Of a stretch of 64,000 nt of DNA, positions 1 to 32,039 are shown in pieces. The DNA is taken from positions 643,501 through 707,500 of the forward strand of contig JAUIRK010000891.1 of the NCBI GenBank assembly GCA_030549495.1, read 5' to 3'. The stretch's first letter is position 1; each line of letters opens with the position of its first letter. This DNA comes from Nectonema munidae. Lineage: Eukaryota; Nematomorpha; Nectonematoida; Nectonematidae. The translations under genes were made by a program, and so were the position numbers. Under the pieces are notes generated by a model, which saw only the letters and a program-made list of their open reading frames with translations, was not told where the DNA came from and searched no databases.

Positions 1-208
1 AACAATATAATTACATTATTTTAATTCGTATTTCTAAGATGAAATTAGAATCAAATTGTTTTAATGTAAATATAATATCTATAACTAGAAATTGTAAGTT
101 CTCTTGTATTTTGATCATCATCACTAAGCGTACACTGTGTGAAAGACCGGTTTCGGCTATTGCAGCCTCATCAGTTCCACTTTGGTATTCAAACCATGAG
201 GTTTGGAC

Positions 209-670
209 TAGGATTTGTTCCCGGTTCTGAAATAACGTTCCTAGTTCTAAAAATTTGGGAACCGTCTCGGAACCGAAAAGTATTCCCGGTTCCGAGAATA
301 ACTTAATTTAATTGATTTATTTCACTATGCAATTCTTTGCATAAAACTTTACTCCACTTCATTCATATAAAATCTTCTTTTCATTGTCATCTCATAAACG
401 GAAAAGTGTGCAAACGACAAAAGAGTTTATTTTTCTTTTTTTTCTCTTCTGCACACTTTTGTCGTTTGCACACTTTTCTCCTAGAACCATTTTAATGATA
501 ATGATATAGAAAGAAAAAGTGTACATCTGTTTATAATAAATCAAAAACGTCAATTTCATTGCATCTTTTTGCTGTCTATATATCTCCTTAAGGAACCGGA
601 ATTTCACGATTTTATAAGATTTTTCGGTATGGGTACCTGTTCCTAATTTTCAATACTTATGCAAACCCTA
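209..670. mobile_element. hAT-type MITE with perfect 8-bp target duplication
   Basis: The 8-mer gtttggac lies at 201-208 and again at 671-678, directly flanking a 462-bp block. The block starts TAGGATTTG and ends CAAACCCTA, an imperfect 9-bp inverted pair. An 8-bp duplication with 5'-YARNG ends fits the hAT superfamily. No transposase is encoded. The block contains a strong internal hairpin at 401-478. The perfect flanking duplication suggests a fairly recent insertion. Confidence 0.7.
401..478. repeat. Perfect 23-bp inverted repeat (miRNA-sized hairpin)
   Basis: Bases 401-423 are exactly reverse-complementary to 456-478, leaving a 32-nt AT-rich loop. A 78-nt foldback with a fully paired 23-bp stem is the size of a pre-miRNA. 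The 12-mer gcacacttttgt at 451-462 repeats the distal part of the stem. It sits inside the MITE at 209-670, so it may only be decay or folding of that element. Confidence 0.75.
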
Positions 671-678
671 GTTTGGAC

Positions 679-3600
679 TGACGTCCAGTGGCTGTGCGTG
701 AGCATCAACCAACTAACCGTCAACACTCAGCTTTGATGATCATTATCTACTTATGTATTGAATGTACCGTTACGGTCTCAAATCAATGTAGTAGTAGGGC
801 AATATTTGGATATTGGATAATATCTATACTTAAAAGATAATTAATTAAAATATAAAATATTGTGCATACAAGTTAAGTCCTCTTACAATAAATAAATAAT
901 TTTCTATTATAAGTATAAAATGATTATCAAAACTAACAGCCTAACAAAACTAGAGGCCAGTTTAAATTTCATACAGAGAACCTCAAATTCTTAAAGTTTG
1001 TTTAGAGACAAAGTGAAACGGATAAAGCGTCAGTTGTCTAAAACGGACCTCCACAGAGTGTTGTTTAGTTAGTAATCAGGGGCGGATCTAGAAATTGGCA
1101 TGGAGGAGGGGGGGGGGGGGGGGGGGACTTACTTCCAATTTTTAAAGAGCAAAAGAAATCCTGTAAAAAGTATATTTGTACAGTGAAAAGTTTTAGTGGA
1201 ACTAAAGTAGAGAATGTTCTTCTTGTCAAAATGAAAAATGGTATAGCTCTTCAGCTTATACTTGATTATTATTATTTAAATGCTCAATTATTTTAGGTTG
1301 CAATTCAGAAAAACAATATTAGGTTTTAATTCAGAATAAAAATCCTCTTACAACAATTGACACTACACTTAAGACTCCTCACTCTTTTAATATTTATATT
1401 ATTATGAGTAGAAGTTAAATGAACCTCCTCTCTTGGATTTTACTAAACTAGAACTCTAATTTCAAGCATATAAATTTAAGCTTTATCAAAATTTTTAAAA
1501 CAAAAAGAAGAATGAGAGCATTAAAAAGATCCTCATTCATTGAACTGCGAAGTGAATGATGTGGTAAAACTTGATGTATTTAAATAATAAATTTACAAAA
1601 AAAAATAGGATAATATAAAATTAATAAGTGTCACACTTAACTACGATTGAAACATAAAAAACTTTTTAGGGCTTCTCAATTTAGAGAAAGATTGAATCTA
1701 AAAAACGAGTTGCAGAAATCATTATAATATTTGAGTTCTACGAAAAGATGATCAAGAAAATTTTTTCGCGTTGGCGTTAGGGGGGGGGGGGGGGGGGGGG
1801 TCGGGCGCAGGGGTTACGAAAAGTATGTTAGTCCCACCCCACAAACTTTTAGGTTAAATATACATAAATACTATTTCTGGATATTTTCTTATCTCCCACG
1901 TTCTTGCCAGGACAATAATTAAAAATATAGAAAAATACGTCTTGAACAATCGATATCGCACAAATATAAATAAAAATAGTCTTATTTAAAATAATTATAT
2001 TTAAAATTTAACCCTAACCCTTATTTAAAATTTCTGATGACCTTTTGAAAAACATAGTTTACTTGCGTGTCAGTTGAGAAACAGTGTAGCTATATCAAAA
2101 TAAATGTTTGGTATCGTGTTCTGAGTAAAAAATTAGCAGATTGATATAATATATTATTTGATATGGGGACCGACAGAGCCTTGTTTAAGAAAACGGCCCT
2201 ATAGGAGCTTGAAGTATTCAAGATCAACTACTCAGAAAAAAGTAGGCTTTATACTTTATTCTACTCAATAAATTGAGTAGCTTTTTTAAATGGGTTAATA
2301 TTTGATGTTTAATTATTATTTCACATACGATGCCTTTCAAAAGGGAAAAAGTCTCGTAGACAGATTTCGTATAAGTGAAGCGTCGTTTTACGACCCCATG
2401 TAAATTAGCTTATCCGTATGGGTCTGCTAAATAATTTTTTGTTATTGGCTTATAAATATTGGGTGGGGGGTTGTAATAATATTTTTTCAAAGTTTTTTAA
2501 ATGCGTTTAATATGTGGTAAAAAGAAATTGAATTGAATGTAATTTTATGTTCACTCATTTCCTTATTTGTCTGCACAGTAATTAGAAAAAGAAGCAAGAA
2601 AAGAAATAAAATTAGGGTTATTTTTGCATAATCCTCGTTTAGTAATACTTCGTAGAGCGACAATGCACCGAATAAAACAAATTTTTGATTTATTTTTTAC
2701 TGCTTAATCACCATCTAATAAATATTCTTAAGTTATAAGTTATAGTTAATTTTTACTTATTAGATAACTAACTAATTAACTAATTGACAAACAAACAAAT
2801 TAATTAACTGAAAATAAGAAATAATTTTATAAAAATAATCTATAACTTTATATAAGTTTAAATTTATAAAAATACTTTTTAAAAAATTATAAATGTAATA
2901 TATTTTTTTATTAAAAAAAATCTCAGTTATTTATAAACTTCCATCTATTTGACTCCTTTTATGTACAGAAATAAGCCAAAATTTAATTTAAGGTGGGAAA
3001 TATCGCTCGCTAAGGTTTCTCAATACGACTACTCCGATGGTTTCCCCAACCAGGATTGAAAGATGGCCTAGTGTCCACATTTTGACATTGCCTAACAACG
3101 GAATCCCTGAGTATTTATAAGAATTACGATTCTTGATTAACTAATTTATTATGTCAAAAAAGTTCTGAAAAATTAAGGTCCACATGTTATGGTTTATCTC
3201 TTGTTTTATTATAAAAATACAACTTTTACTTTGAAAGAATTTTTCATTATTTTTGTTAGAAATACAAAATTTTGTTCTTGACTTTTTTCAATAACGTTTT
3301 TGTCCCGGTTTGATAATGTAAAAATTTGGCGCTATATTTCTAGCACTACTAGTTTGATTTTTATTTGATTCAAAGCTATGAGGAAGAAACAAAAAGAATA
3401 TGTAAACAAGAAAATCTTTATTTTTAATTGGATCAAAATCATCAAATATTTCTTCTCAAGATCGCCACTTTAACATTATTAAAAGTTTGAGAAAAAAGTT
3501 TGTTATTGATTGTTTGAAAGTAAACGCGTGTATGTGATAAGTCTCAAAAAGGTCTTTTTGTTATGATTATTGCAAAGAATTTATTTAGCTGATATATTTC

Positions 3601-3732
3601 TTTTATTTCATACGTGTTCTTTTGATCTTTTCTAACATTTTGCAAAATAAAAGTTGTTGAATCCCAAACACCTATGTAACATTCATTGTCAATGTTTGTT
3701 TGCATATGCTTTTGATATTTCGTAGCTCTTCA
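679..3732. other. AT-rich non-coding stretch with two poly-G tracts
   Basis: I see no gene here. CAGGGGCGGATCTAG at 1077 looks like a hAT-type terminus and runs into a 19-G tract at 1108-1126. A 21-G tract lies at 1780-1800. No matching opposite terminus was found for either. A small palindrome, CTACTCAAT/ATTGAGTAG, sits near 2261-2281. The rest is featureless AT-rich sequence. Confidence 0.5.
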
Positions 3733-3848
3733 AGTTTGCGTTTGAGTACTTATAGAAATTCCCACTATAGCGCTAGGCGAGTATACCCACACAGGTAAGC
3801 GGGCATGGTCATATAGTGAATTTCTTTGTGGGTAGTTATTCAAACTTT
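3733..3848. repeat. Imperfect foldback, about 115 bp
   Basis: The arm AAGTTTG...TATAGAAATTCCCACTATAG near 3733-3770 is matched in inverted orientation by the arm near 3815-3848 (ATATAGTG, AATTTCT, GTGGGTAGT, TTCAAACTTT), with a few gaps. The loop is unusually GC-rich for this region. It could be a tiny MITE or a structured RNA. No target duplication was identified. Confidence 0.45.
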
Positions 3849-4808
3849 TTCCCACATGGCAACCATAGGAATTTGGAATACAAAAACGAGCAATTTTCTC
3901 GATGTCCCTTTTATTATCTTTTTACTGATTATATATATAATTATAAATGTTTAGTGAATTCAATGTTGGTAATCAAAATAACTCTCAAATAATAATTAGT
4001 TGAGATATTTTGACAGAGTTTTCAATAAACTTATCTCTAAATGAATTACGTCATAGTTTAAAGTCATCATTTTTGCCTGTATTGATTTGGTTCGAGGAGA
4101 TTCTTTGAAGTAGGAAAATGCATGAAACAACTTATTTCCTGCTTTTTGATTTATTTGACATCTAAGAATTTGTACGAGTTTCTTTTGACGCAATTTTGAA
4201 GTCTAAGAATAAGTTTCAAATGTGTCTAACTTTCTCGAATACAACTTCATTGTGACTTGAAACCGTGCTGGATTAGTCGTTTTGCCGGTTTAGCCATGCT
4301 GGTTAAAACACAGCAAACTTAAAAAATAATCACATTATCTTGAATTGGAAATTTTTAATTTAACGTATAAACTTTTTTTGTGTAAACTTTTATTGCTTTA
4401 CAATTTATTATAAAAATTTTAGATTAAACTTTCCTCTAATACATTTTTCATATTTTTCTTTTTTGGAAACAAAATCAGCGCCGGGTTACAGATAGTACCT
4501 TATTACTGCTTTTTGGATTAATGGTAGTCAACCTATACTGTAAAATTAATCATAAACGAATGGTATATAATTTCCTACTTCAGACGATCTCCGTTTACCA
4601 TTGTTTTGTTTTTATTTCTTGTTTTCAAAAATGTATACTAGTTTTGCATTGTAAGCCTAACGTTTCCAAAAAGAAATATGCGAATACATCATACAAGAAT
4701 TCAATACTTGACAATTTAACCATAATGATATCAGAAATATGTAAAAAAATGCAATAAAATATCGAGCGATTTCAATAAACACGTAGTAAAGGTGTTATTT
4801 TATTTTAT
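3849..4808. other. Non-coding AT-rich stretch, nothing recognised
   Basis: I see no coding, repeat or RNA signal in this 960-bp stretch. The short open frames in it have low-complexity translations and no recognisable motif. Confidence 0.4.
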
Positions 4809-5197
4809 TCAATGTCTTCGTTCAATGAAATAGTTAAAAAGAATAAAGAAATAGACTTTCAATTCTTCTGCTTTTACTCCAAAATTGTTCAACATGTTGG
4901 AATATGGTTCAGCAAAATCATCATCCTATTTATAAATTGTAAAAAAATTTGGATAATTTTTTTAATTATTTTTCCTATATGATTGAAGTGACTCTGAAAC
5001 CGATCATCACTTTATATGGCGATTCGTTATTTTTAATTCCTTGATTCTTTGCTCTGAAAAGTATTCGCTATAAATATTTTCGTACAATTTGAGAACTTCA
5101 TCAGCATCAAGTCTTTTAGCAGCTAACTTTTCTTTACTTCTTCTGTGGACCTTTTTCCATAATAATCTTTTGAAATCTTCACTGCCATAAGATTCGC
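4809..5197 (-). pseudogene. Two possible host exons, unidentified
   Basis: On the minus strand an acceptor-like TTTAG at 5198-5199 opens a 62-codon frame (5197-5011). Its charged, protein-like translation includes GSEDFKRLLWKKVHRRSK and ADEVLKLYENIYSEYF. A GTGATG donor follows at 5010. A second acceptor (AAATAG, 4926) precedes a 38-codon frame to a stop at 4809-4811, containing DDDFAEPYSNMLNNFGVK. The phases of the two blocks do not match, so this is either a decayed gene or two unrelated frames. I do not recognise the protein. Both blocks lie on the same strand as POMK. Confidence 0.3.
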
Positions 5198-5580
5198 CTA
5201 AATTTTCAAAATATATAGATATTTGTAAACGACATTAATTCAAAAAATGCTTTGAACTTGCAGGATTTTACAAACTCTTACTTCCCCATAATATTTCTCT
5301 TTATTAAAATACTCAAGCTTATTTATAAAAAATCACTTCTTTCTATTTTACTAATAGTTTTTGTTTCAAGTGTGAATATTTCAAGAAATTTAATCTCAAA
5401 CAGTTCTTGGAAAAGCCATACCTACCTTACAAAATAAAATCTACAAAAAATTAGTTTTTTAAATTAAAATTAAAGTGTTTTAAAATTATGTTAATAATTG
5501 TTAAAAACCAAACTCCAACTTTTTTAAATTGACTATTGAGGAGGCGGTAACAATTAGAACACAAATTGTATACTCTAGAA
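5198..5580. other. Non-coding stretch
   Basis: I see no supported feature between the candidate exon ending at 5197 and the hAT terminus at 5581. Confidence 0.4.
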
Positions 5581-6243
5581 CAGGGACAAGTTTTTTTCAA
5601 AAAGGGCGACATAGACCTAAAGGAATATTTAATCGCGGGGCGGATAAATACTTTTTTCATACAGATCACACTAAAGACCTACAAAACATAGACAGGTATG
5701 CGGTTTATTTGTGGATGCGTAAAAACAAAAAAAATGTATAAAAAACGAATAAAGTAGAAACAATGAAGTTAATGAGATTTATGAAACTGGTGTTTGGCTT
5801 TCAAAATACTGTTAATGTCAGCTTTAAAATTCGAACATCAAATCATAAGAATTGTCATCAAGTGGTCGTCAGTTAACCTTGTTCGATGCGTTGACTTCAC
5901 ATACTTCATTTTCGAAAAAGTTTGCTCACATTTGTACGTTGTTCCAAAAACTGAAACCATACCTGACGCAACCTTTTTTAAATTAAAAAACTCATCATCA
6001 GGTAAAGATTGGTAAAATTTAAGATCTTCTCTATGCTCCTCTTTCAACATAGTAGAAGCCTCTAAATCGATTAGCTCAAGTTGTAGATCTGCTGGCATGT
6101 TGTCAACGTCACAGTCAAAGGGATTTTCAAACAGAAGAATGTCATTTTTTATTTTGTCAAGATCAACAAATCACTGGGAAAAATTTGTATGTAAGCTATA
6201 AAGAATGTTTGTGTGAAACTCGAGATCAGCGATGTTTGAAAAA
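5581..6243 (-). pseudogene. hAT transposase C-terminal fragment (ZBED/GTF2IRD2-like) with 3' terminus
   Basis: The minus-strand frame from 6243 to about 5838 encodes the hAT C-terminal dimerisation region. Recognisable pieces are LFENPFDCDVDNMPADLQLE, then a segment with KVASGMVSVFGTTYKCEQ and FSKMKYVKSTHRTRLTDDH. This order (NPF, PADLQLELIDL, FG(S/T)TY.CEQTFS, LTD.HL) is typical of ZBED5/GTF2IRD2-type hAT proteins. The N-terminal BED finger and catalytic core are absent. CAGGGACAAG at 5581 is a plausible hAT 3' terminus, and the sequence just inside it has the pyrimidine/purine-run look of hAT ends. The opposite end was not found, so the element is 5'-truncated. Confidence 0.75.
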
Positions 6244-6970
6244 TTCATTTAATCAATTAAGGTGATAATTTATATTTCCCAATCTATAATTATAATAATT
6301 ATTTGCTTTGTTTTTAATCATTTTTTTAATTCACACTTACGCTATACCTTTCCCGGATTTTTTGTTTCATTCTTTTACTAACTATAAAAATAAAGTTTTT
6401 ATTATAATAATTTTATCTAAGTGTTGTCAGACATCAGCTCCACAACGCATGTATATGATTTTTTCAATTGGCCGTGCAACATTTCATAAGTAAGCATGCT
6501 CTAATTTTAATGTTAAATTAAAAATTTCCAGCTTTATTGATGCTCATGTGTATGTAGTTCTTCTACTTGTGGTGTGGTCCATAAACAATTTCACAGCTTT
6601 CTAGTCTGCAAGCTTCATATTTATTTTCTTTTCTTTTGAGTTAAATTTTGATTTTGAAATCAATCAATAAATTTTTAATCGTATTAAAATTTTTTGATTT
6701 AATTCTCAATGTTAATGAAGGACACAATTCATTGATTAATCATTTGCACTTGTTTACTCCCTCTCCCCCTATTATCTTTAAGATTAGCTTTTCATTCGCT
6801 ATTTTTAGATAATGTAATTTTAAATTTATTTTAAAGAAGAAAATTAAATCAATTTTAAATAAAATTCTTAGTGTTTAACTGAGCTTATGTTACACTTTAT
6901 TTAATTATGAAAAAATGCTTAATCTCCAATAATGTACTGGATTTAAAGGTTAATTTCTTTTTCAGATAAA
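6244..6970. other. AT-rich sequence upstream of the hAT gene
   Basis: No gene was recognised. It should contain the 5' end of the hAT element at 6971-8698, but I could not find its terminal repeat or target duplication here. Confidence 0.35.
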
Positions 6971-8698
6971 ATGTCAACTACGTCCAAAAAATGTCGACAA
7001 TATTCTGTGGAATACCTTACTTATGGTTTTATTAAATCCCCACAAAATGATACAATGACTGCGTGTGTACTGTGCAAAATAACTTTTTCAAATGAAAATA
7101 TGCATCCCAGCAATTTAAAAAAGCATTTGGAGACTGGGCATAAAGAAAAATAAGCAAGCCACTCGATTTCTTTATAAGGATGTGTGAAGAATTTGAAAGA
7201 AGTAAGACGATTGATAAAATGTCTTTTTCAAAAAACAGCAAAACTGGAGAAAGGAATGCTGGCTTCTTACAAAATAGCAAACTTAATAGCAAAAGTCAGT
7301 AAGCCTTATTCCATTGGGGAATCTTTGAGCATGCCTACAGTGTCTGTAGTGCTCTCAACACTTATGGATCAAAATTCTCAAGAAATAACAAGTTTAATTC
7401 CTTTGAGCAATTCATCAGTATTCCCTCGTATTGGTAAAATGGCAGCTGATGTTAAAACCCAATTAATCTCGAAACTGAGAGAAAATGAGTTTGCACTTCA
7501 TAGATGAACTTTTCCTGATAATTCTACATGTTAATGACATTTGTAAGCTTTCTTAATAATAATGACTCATGTCAAGAATTACTTTTTGCTTTAAAATTAA
7601 CAACTGAAGCTCTTCAATAAACTTAACGCCTATTTTCAAGAAAAAAATTCCCATTAAAAACAGTGTAGCCTGTGAAACAGATGATGCTGTTTCTATGGTT
7701 GGAAAATATCGAGGATTTAAAGCCTACCTGAAAAAAGTTGTTCCTGATGTAGTTTTGGTTCATAATGTTGTTCACCATCGGCAACAACTCGTTGCTAAAC
7801 ATCTAGCTGGACGTTTGAAGGAGGCACTCATTCAAGTTATAAAAGCTGTCAATTTGATTTAAAAAAAAGTGCACTGCAAGATCCACTTTTTAAACAATTA
7901 TGTGAAAACAATGACGAGGAGTTTTACTGGCTTATTTTGCACACTGAAGTCAGATGGTTGTCCAAGGCTAATCGTCTGCATCGCTTCATTGCACTTTGGG
8001 ACACTGTTTTATCTTTTTTAAAGAAACAGAGTTTGGAAAGAAACCTATTGATAGAAAAAAAGATATTTTCTACCTAACTGATAAATTTGAAAAGCTAAAT
8101 TTACTCAACAAACAACTTCAAAGAAGTAATTGCACTTTGTTTTCTTGCGGAGAAGCAATTAAATATTTAATGGAAAACTGAAGATTTTCTGGTCAAATCT
8201 TGCAAAACGAGAATTTACATAATTTCCTTCTTTAGCTAGCATATCTGCACAACTTATTGGTGATGACTTACTTATTTATGTTAATCATCTGAAGGAGTTG
8301 CATAATGAAATGGAAAATCATTTTTTTGATTTAATCCAAATGAATATACCTCATTGGTTTGTTAATCCATCTGAAGTAGATATCGATATACAAGAAAGCT
8401 TTATTGAACTTCGGAACAACATAGCAGCAAACTCAAGATTTAAGTATGGAGGATACCAGAAGCTTTGAATGAATGATGAAATATCTGAAAAGTATCCATT
8501 ACTGTGTAAAAAGTTAAATTGCTTTTAATTGCCCTCCCCACATCCTATTTAGTAGAATCAGGTTTCAGTCGAGTGATGCATCTTCTATCAAAAAGTAGAA
8601 ATCATCTTGATGTAGAAAAAAGAGGTATTACGCCTACAGCTTTAACACCAAACATTGACAAATGGTTAGTCGTGCATCAATCACAAGGATTACATTGA
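6971..8698 (+). pseudogene. Decayed hAT transposase (Charlie/ZBED5-like), nearly full length
   Basis: An N-terminal BED zinc finger is visible (CVLC ... HPSNLKKHLETGH). It is followed by the hAT segments ASYKIANLIAKVSKPYSIGE and PLSNSSVFPRIGKMAADV. A later frame carries the second catalytic region (DDAVSMVGKYRGFKAYLKKV) and then HTEVRWLSKANRLHRF. The C-terminal dimerisation domain ends with LPTSYLVESGFSRVMHLLSK. These blocks occur in the correct order but in several frames. There are in-frame stops near 7151, 7507 and 8181 and several frameshifts, so the gene is dead. The DEST region near 7505 is already out of frame. It would have acted as a cut-and-paste transposase with 8-bp target duplications. 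No intact terminal repeats were identified. Confidence 0.85.
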
Positions 8699-9347
8699 AA
8701 TTATGCAACTATTTTATTATCGTATATATTATACAAATAAAGAATGCAAGGGGTATAACAAATTCAACTTTAAGGGTTTATAGAAAGTTTTATATAGTTA
8801 AAATTTTAAGAAAAAATTTGCATATTGATATCTTTTTAAAATTTCTCTCCTACATCTAGTCGGATTCGGGAAAAGGGTAGTGAAGATTTAGGTCGTTCAC
8901 ATTGGGTATGAAAGAAATATCGGATTATTTTTGCAAAATTTTGAAATTTGACATATTTTGTTTAATTTGGAATATGATGGGAGTAGGTCTTTAGTTTCTT
9001 TGTGCAAAAAAATTGAATCAGAAATGATCAAGGAGCATGAAGTAAAATTTACACGTGAATATTTTTAATTATAATTATATATGTATGCATATATTATAAT
9101 CACCTCTTACAGAGAAATCACCTAATTGTGTTAAATGATAAGTTGAGTTAATAATTGGATGGTTTAGGTTTTCGTGTTAAATGATCATTTTCAATATTTT
9201 TGTTTCTTTAAGTGTAATAAATTAAGAGGGAGAGTAAAAAACGGCCGATAAAACAAAAAATTCTTATGGAGGCCATATAATATTTTTGCGCTAAAAGGGC
9301 GCCATGGTGAAAAAAAGATTGATAACCCATGATCTAGAGTCTAGAAT
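8699..9347. other. Possible 3' non-coding end of the hAT element
   Basis: Nothing is coding here. The stretch around 9290-9340, read in reverse (ATCATGGGTTATCAATC), resembles a hAT terminus of the CAGGGGTTCTCAATC type and could be the right end of the 6971-8698 element. The matching left end was not seen. Confidence 0.3.
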
Positions 9348-10558
9348 CAGTGGTCCCCAACATTTCTACCCTACGGCCCCCTACACTAAAATAATGTTTT
9401 TGCGGACCCTTCAGGGATAAAATTTAATATTGAAATTATAAGGCTGATAGTAAAATATACTAATATATTAGATCAGTGTTTCCCTAACTTTTTTGAGCCG
9501 CGACACACTCTTTACATAGAAAAATTGCGCGACACACCACCAAGCAAATATTTCAAAAAAACTATTAAATGAAGTATTATTATAATTAACAGTATCCTTG
9601 GAATCCATTAAACATTAAGATACAAGCAGCAATATATATACAAACAAACTCGCATTTCATCATCAATTCCGAGAAGTCTTTCTCGCTTTTTGGATTTGAT
9701 TTAGATTAATGCCGAAAGAAAATAGAAAGTTTTCAAAATTTAATAATTGAACCACGTTAATAGAAGTCGTGCTAATTGAGGAATAACTGTATCTTTTTAT
9801 TATTTTTAAAAAATCTCGCGACACACAGTTTGGGAAACACTGTATTAAATAGTAAAAACAGCGCTTAAAAAAATAACATTTAATTTTAATGAGATGTTTG
9901 ATGTTGCTTTTTTGAAACAATGGCATAAATATTTGGTTGAATGGTAGATAGTTTTAGGCAAAGATTACGATTCTACATGCATCCGATTTCTGTATTTAGA
10001 TTTGATATAAAGAAGCTGGGAAAACCGTGTTTGCACAAATAAGTTCAAGAAAACGGGATCAAGTGTTTGATTGATCTGGATGCCAATTAGGGTACTCATT
10101 TATCGTGATTTTTATTTTTAGCGGAGTTAAACTAACTTACTCACTGTACCATATAATTTCGTGGTTGATGATTATTTTTTTGTGTCTTTAATAGATTGTA
10201 AAGTCATTTAATGTACCATTATTTTTCAAATAGCTAGTAAGCGAGACAAAAAAGTCCCCTATTTGTTTCATAGGAAAAGTAAAAACTAAAAGTAATGAAG
10301 ATCAAAACTTGAGAAAATGATTATATATTTTTTTCGAAAATATATGAACCAGATATTGAAGCTCTCCCCCCTCTTTCTTCTCTCCCAACTTTATTTTGCT
10401 CCATAGAACTTCTTTGAAATATATAAATGTGTGCACTTATAGTCCTAGACCTATTAAAATTAGTTTTTCTCTGTATGGAATCTAGCGATGGGGACGTATA
10501 TAATATAAAAAATTTTCGAGGACCCATATGGGATTCGCGAATCTCTTGGGAACCACTG
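9348..10558. mobile_element. Non-autonomous hAT element (outer), hosting an inner MITE
   Basis: The left end CAGTGGTCCCCAACATT at 9348 and the right end TTGGGAACCACTG ending at 10558 form an imperfect inverted pair. They are typical of hAT elements whose ends read CAGTGGTTCCCAACC. No transposase was found. A clean flanking duplication was not recognised, so the ends are likely eroded. A second hAT MITE at 9474-9842 is inserted 126 bp inside it. Confidence 0.55.
9474..9842. mobile_element. hAT MITE nested in a larger hAT
   Basis: The 369-bp element begins CAGTGTTTCCCTAAC and ends TTTGGGAAACACTG. GCGACACAC repeats lie close to both ends. The flanking 8-mers are tattagat (9466-9473) and tattaaat (9843-9850), a 7/8 match as expected for an aged hAT target duplication. 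It is younger than the outer element at 9348-10558. Confidence 0.75.
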
Positions 10559-11521
10559 GTTTAGACCACTGACTGTTGTGCAAAGTGAGGCCCTCAGTAT
10601 TCTCAAATGCGCACACCTCCTCTTTTGAAACAGTGTGCATTTTTGCCTCTTTTGAATCAAAGTAATATAAAGCAAGAAACACACGACTATAGACTACCCC
10701 CACTTATGAACTCCATTTTACATTAGTTATTGAAAATACTCATCTTAACACATTTCAAACTATAATAAATGTGTTATGACAAATGTTTATGCTTTATATG
10801 AAAAAATATTATATATTTATCGATGTATAACAAATGACGGTAGCTGACTAGTTTAATAATAAATGATAATAGTAAATTAGTAAAAAAAAATTTGGCCAAA
10901 ATCCAATTTTGTAGGTGTGACCTGTGTCAAAAAAAGCTTGGACAATAGTGGCAAAGATGAAAAATAATTTTAAGTTCAAATGCAAATATATGGGACGAGA
11001 AAATAGTAAAAAGAAACTGTAAATTTAAATGGATGAGCTTTGAAGTAGTAAAATCAGAAAAAGAAAGTATAAAAGTTGATATAACATGGAATGAATCAAA
11101 ATAAATGAGAATTGAGAAAGTGAAAATAAAATATGCAACTTTGATTATATGATTTGAAAAATTAATCACGAATTCCCCAAAATTTTAACTGCACCCATTT
11201 CGGAGGAAACTCACGACGAGCTATAATAAAAAAGCACGTAGACACTTGACTTGCACATTTACTAATACGATTTTTAATACACTTTTTTCACCTTAAAGTT
11301 TGACATCTAAAACCAATTTGTTGATCAATTTGAAGAATTCTTAAAAATTAATACCTCAAATCTTCATCCGCAATCCCCTTGTTGTCCCACTTTTCGTTGA
11401 AAAATGTAATTTAGGAATACTAGAAATTTAACTTATATAAATATTTTAATTTTATAGAAAAAAGTTTAGATGCTCTTAAATAAAGTAATTTGAAGTTTAC
11501 TTTTAATAACTTGAGTATTTT
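10559..11521. other. Intergenic stretch downstream of POMK
   Basis: No gene or repeat was recognised. It lies just beyond the inferred POMK stop codon at 11522-11524 and probably includes the gene's 3' UTR and polyadenylation site, which cannot be placed with confidence in such AT-rich sequence. Confidence 0.35.
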
Positions 11522-31106
<19,585 letters not shown>

Positions 31107-32039
31107 CTCATGTTAAAGTAAAAAGCACAAGTACGTTGTGATAGAATAGATGGCTGTTTTAAGTACACATTCATGGTCCATCTCAGCTGACCTACATATA
31201 TACACGATTACTCGTGAAATAGCTGTTACAACAGAGAGAGAGAAGGGCAATCATAAGAATTATCTTTATTATCCTGCTAGCAAAGTATGTAATCTGCCTT
31301 TTACCTATCGAAATATAAAGGATGTGGAAATCTTTTGATTTCACGCTACAAATACATTTACCTACACTCAGCTTTTATAACACCGCTTCTACAGAAATAC
31401 TATAACTTTATAAGGGGATAGCCGTGACATTGTGACTAAGTTATATTTGGCATAAATGATTTATGTCTATGTTCAAGGTCTACAAGGCAGAAAGTCGAAT
31501 TATCATAATGTAGAAGATTGCGCTTGACTGCTGATGAGTCTGTTATTGATGGCTGGCCAGCTCATGGCACCTTGGCCAAAAGTGGAGCATTGTATAATTC
31601 TACATGGCCCATTGATGACTTTCTACACAATTCCTTTTTCAGATCTTTGATAAAGAGAAGACCTAGTGCAAATGAAAGCACCTTTCGGAAGTTTTTACAC
31701 AAATAATCAAAATAATTAATTTTTTGAAATATTAAAATTTTTGTTTAAATCTTTATCTATGATAATTTTATTAAGATTTAAAAAATTTTGAAGCACAATA
31801 TTTGGCGCATTCTCTACAAAAATTTGAGCACTCTTGTAACAAAAATTTTATGACATTGGGATTTCCATTTTAACACTTTGAGGACAAGTGTGATGATGTA
31901 CCCACAACCCATATCCCAAGAAAAGAAAATGGTCGCATTTAACATATAAAATCCTAATGGGAAAGAAATAGACGATTAGTTTCAAAAATTCTGCTCCTTA
32001 AAGGGTTAAGGATTATCACTTCAGATATATTATTATATT
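31107..32039. other. Region upstream of the POMK start
   Basis: It presumably contains the POMK promoter and 5' UTR, but I see no distinct element. A 62-codon plus-strand frame at 31518-31706 has an unrecognised translation and is probably chance. Confidence 0.4.

Noticed and set aside
1077-1810. A single hAT element bounded by the CAGGGGCGGATC end and the second poly-G tract
   Set aside because: No inverted partner of the left end and no flanking duplication could be found, so the two poly-G sites were not joined into one element.
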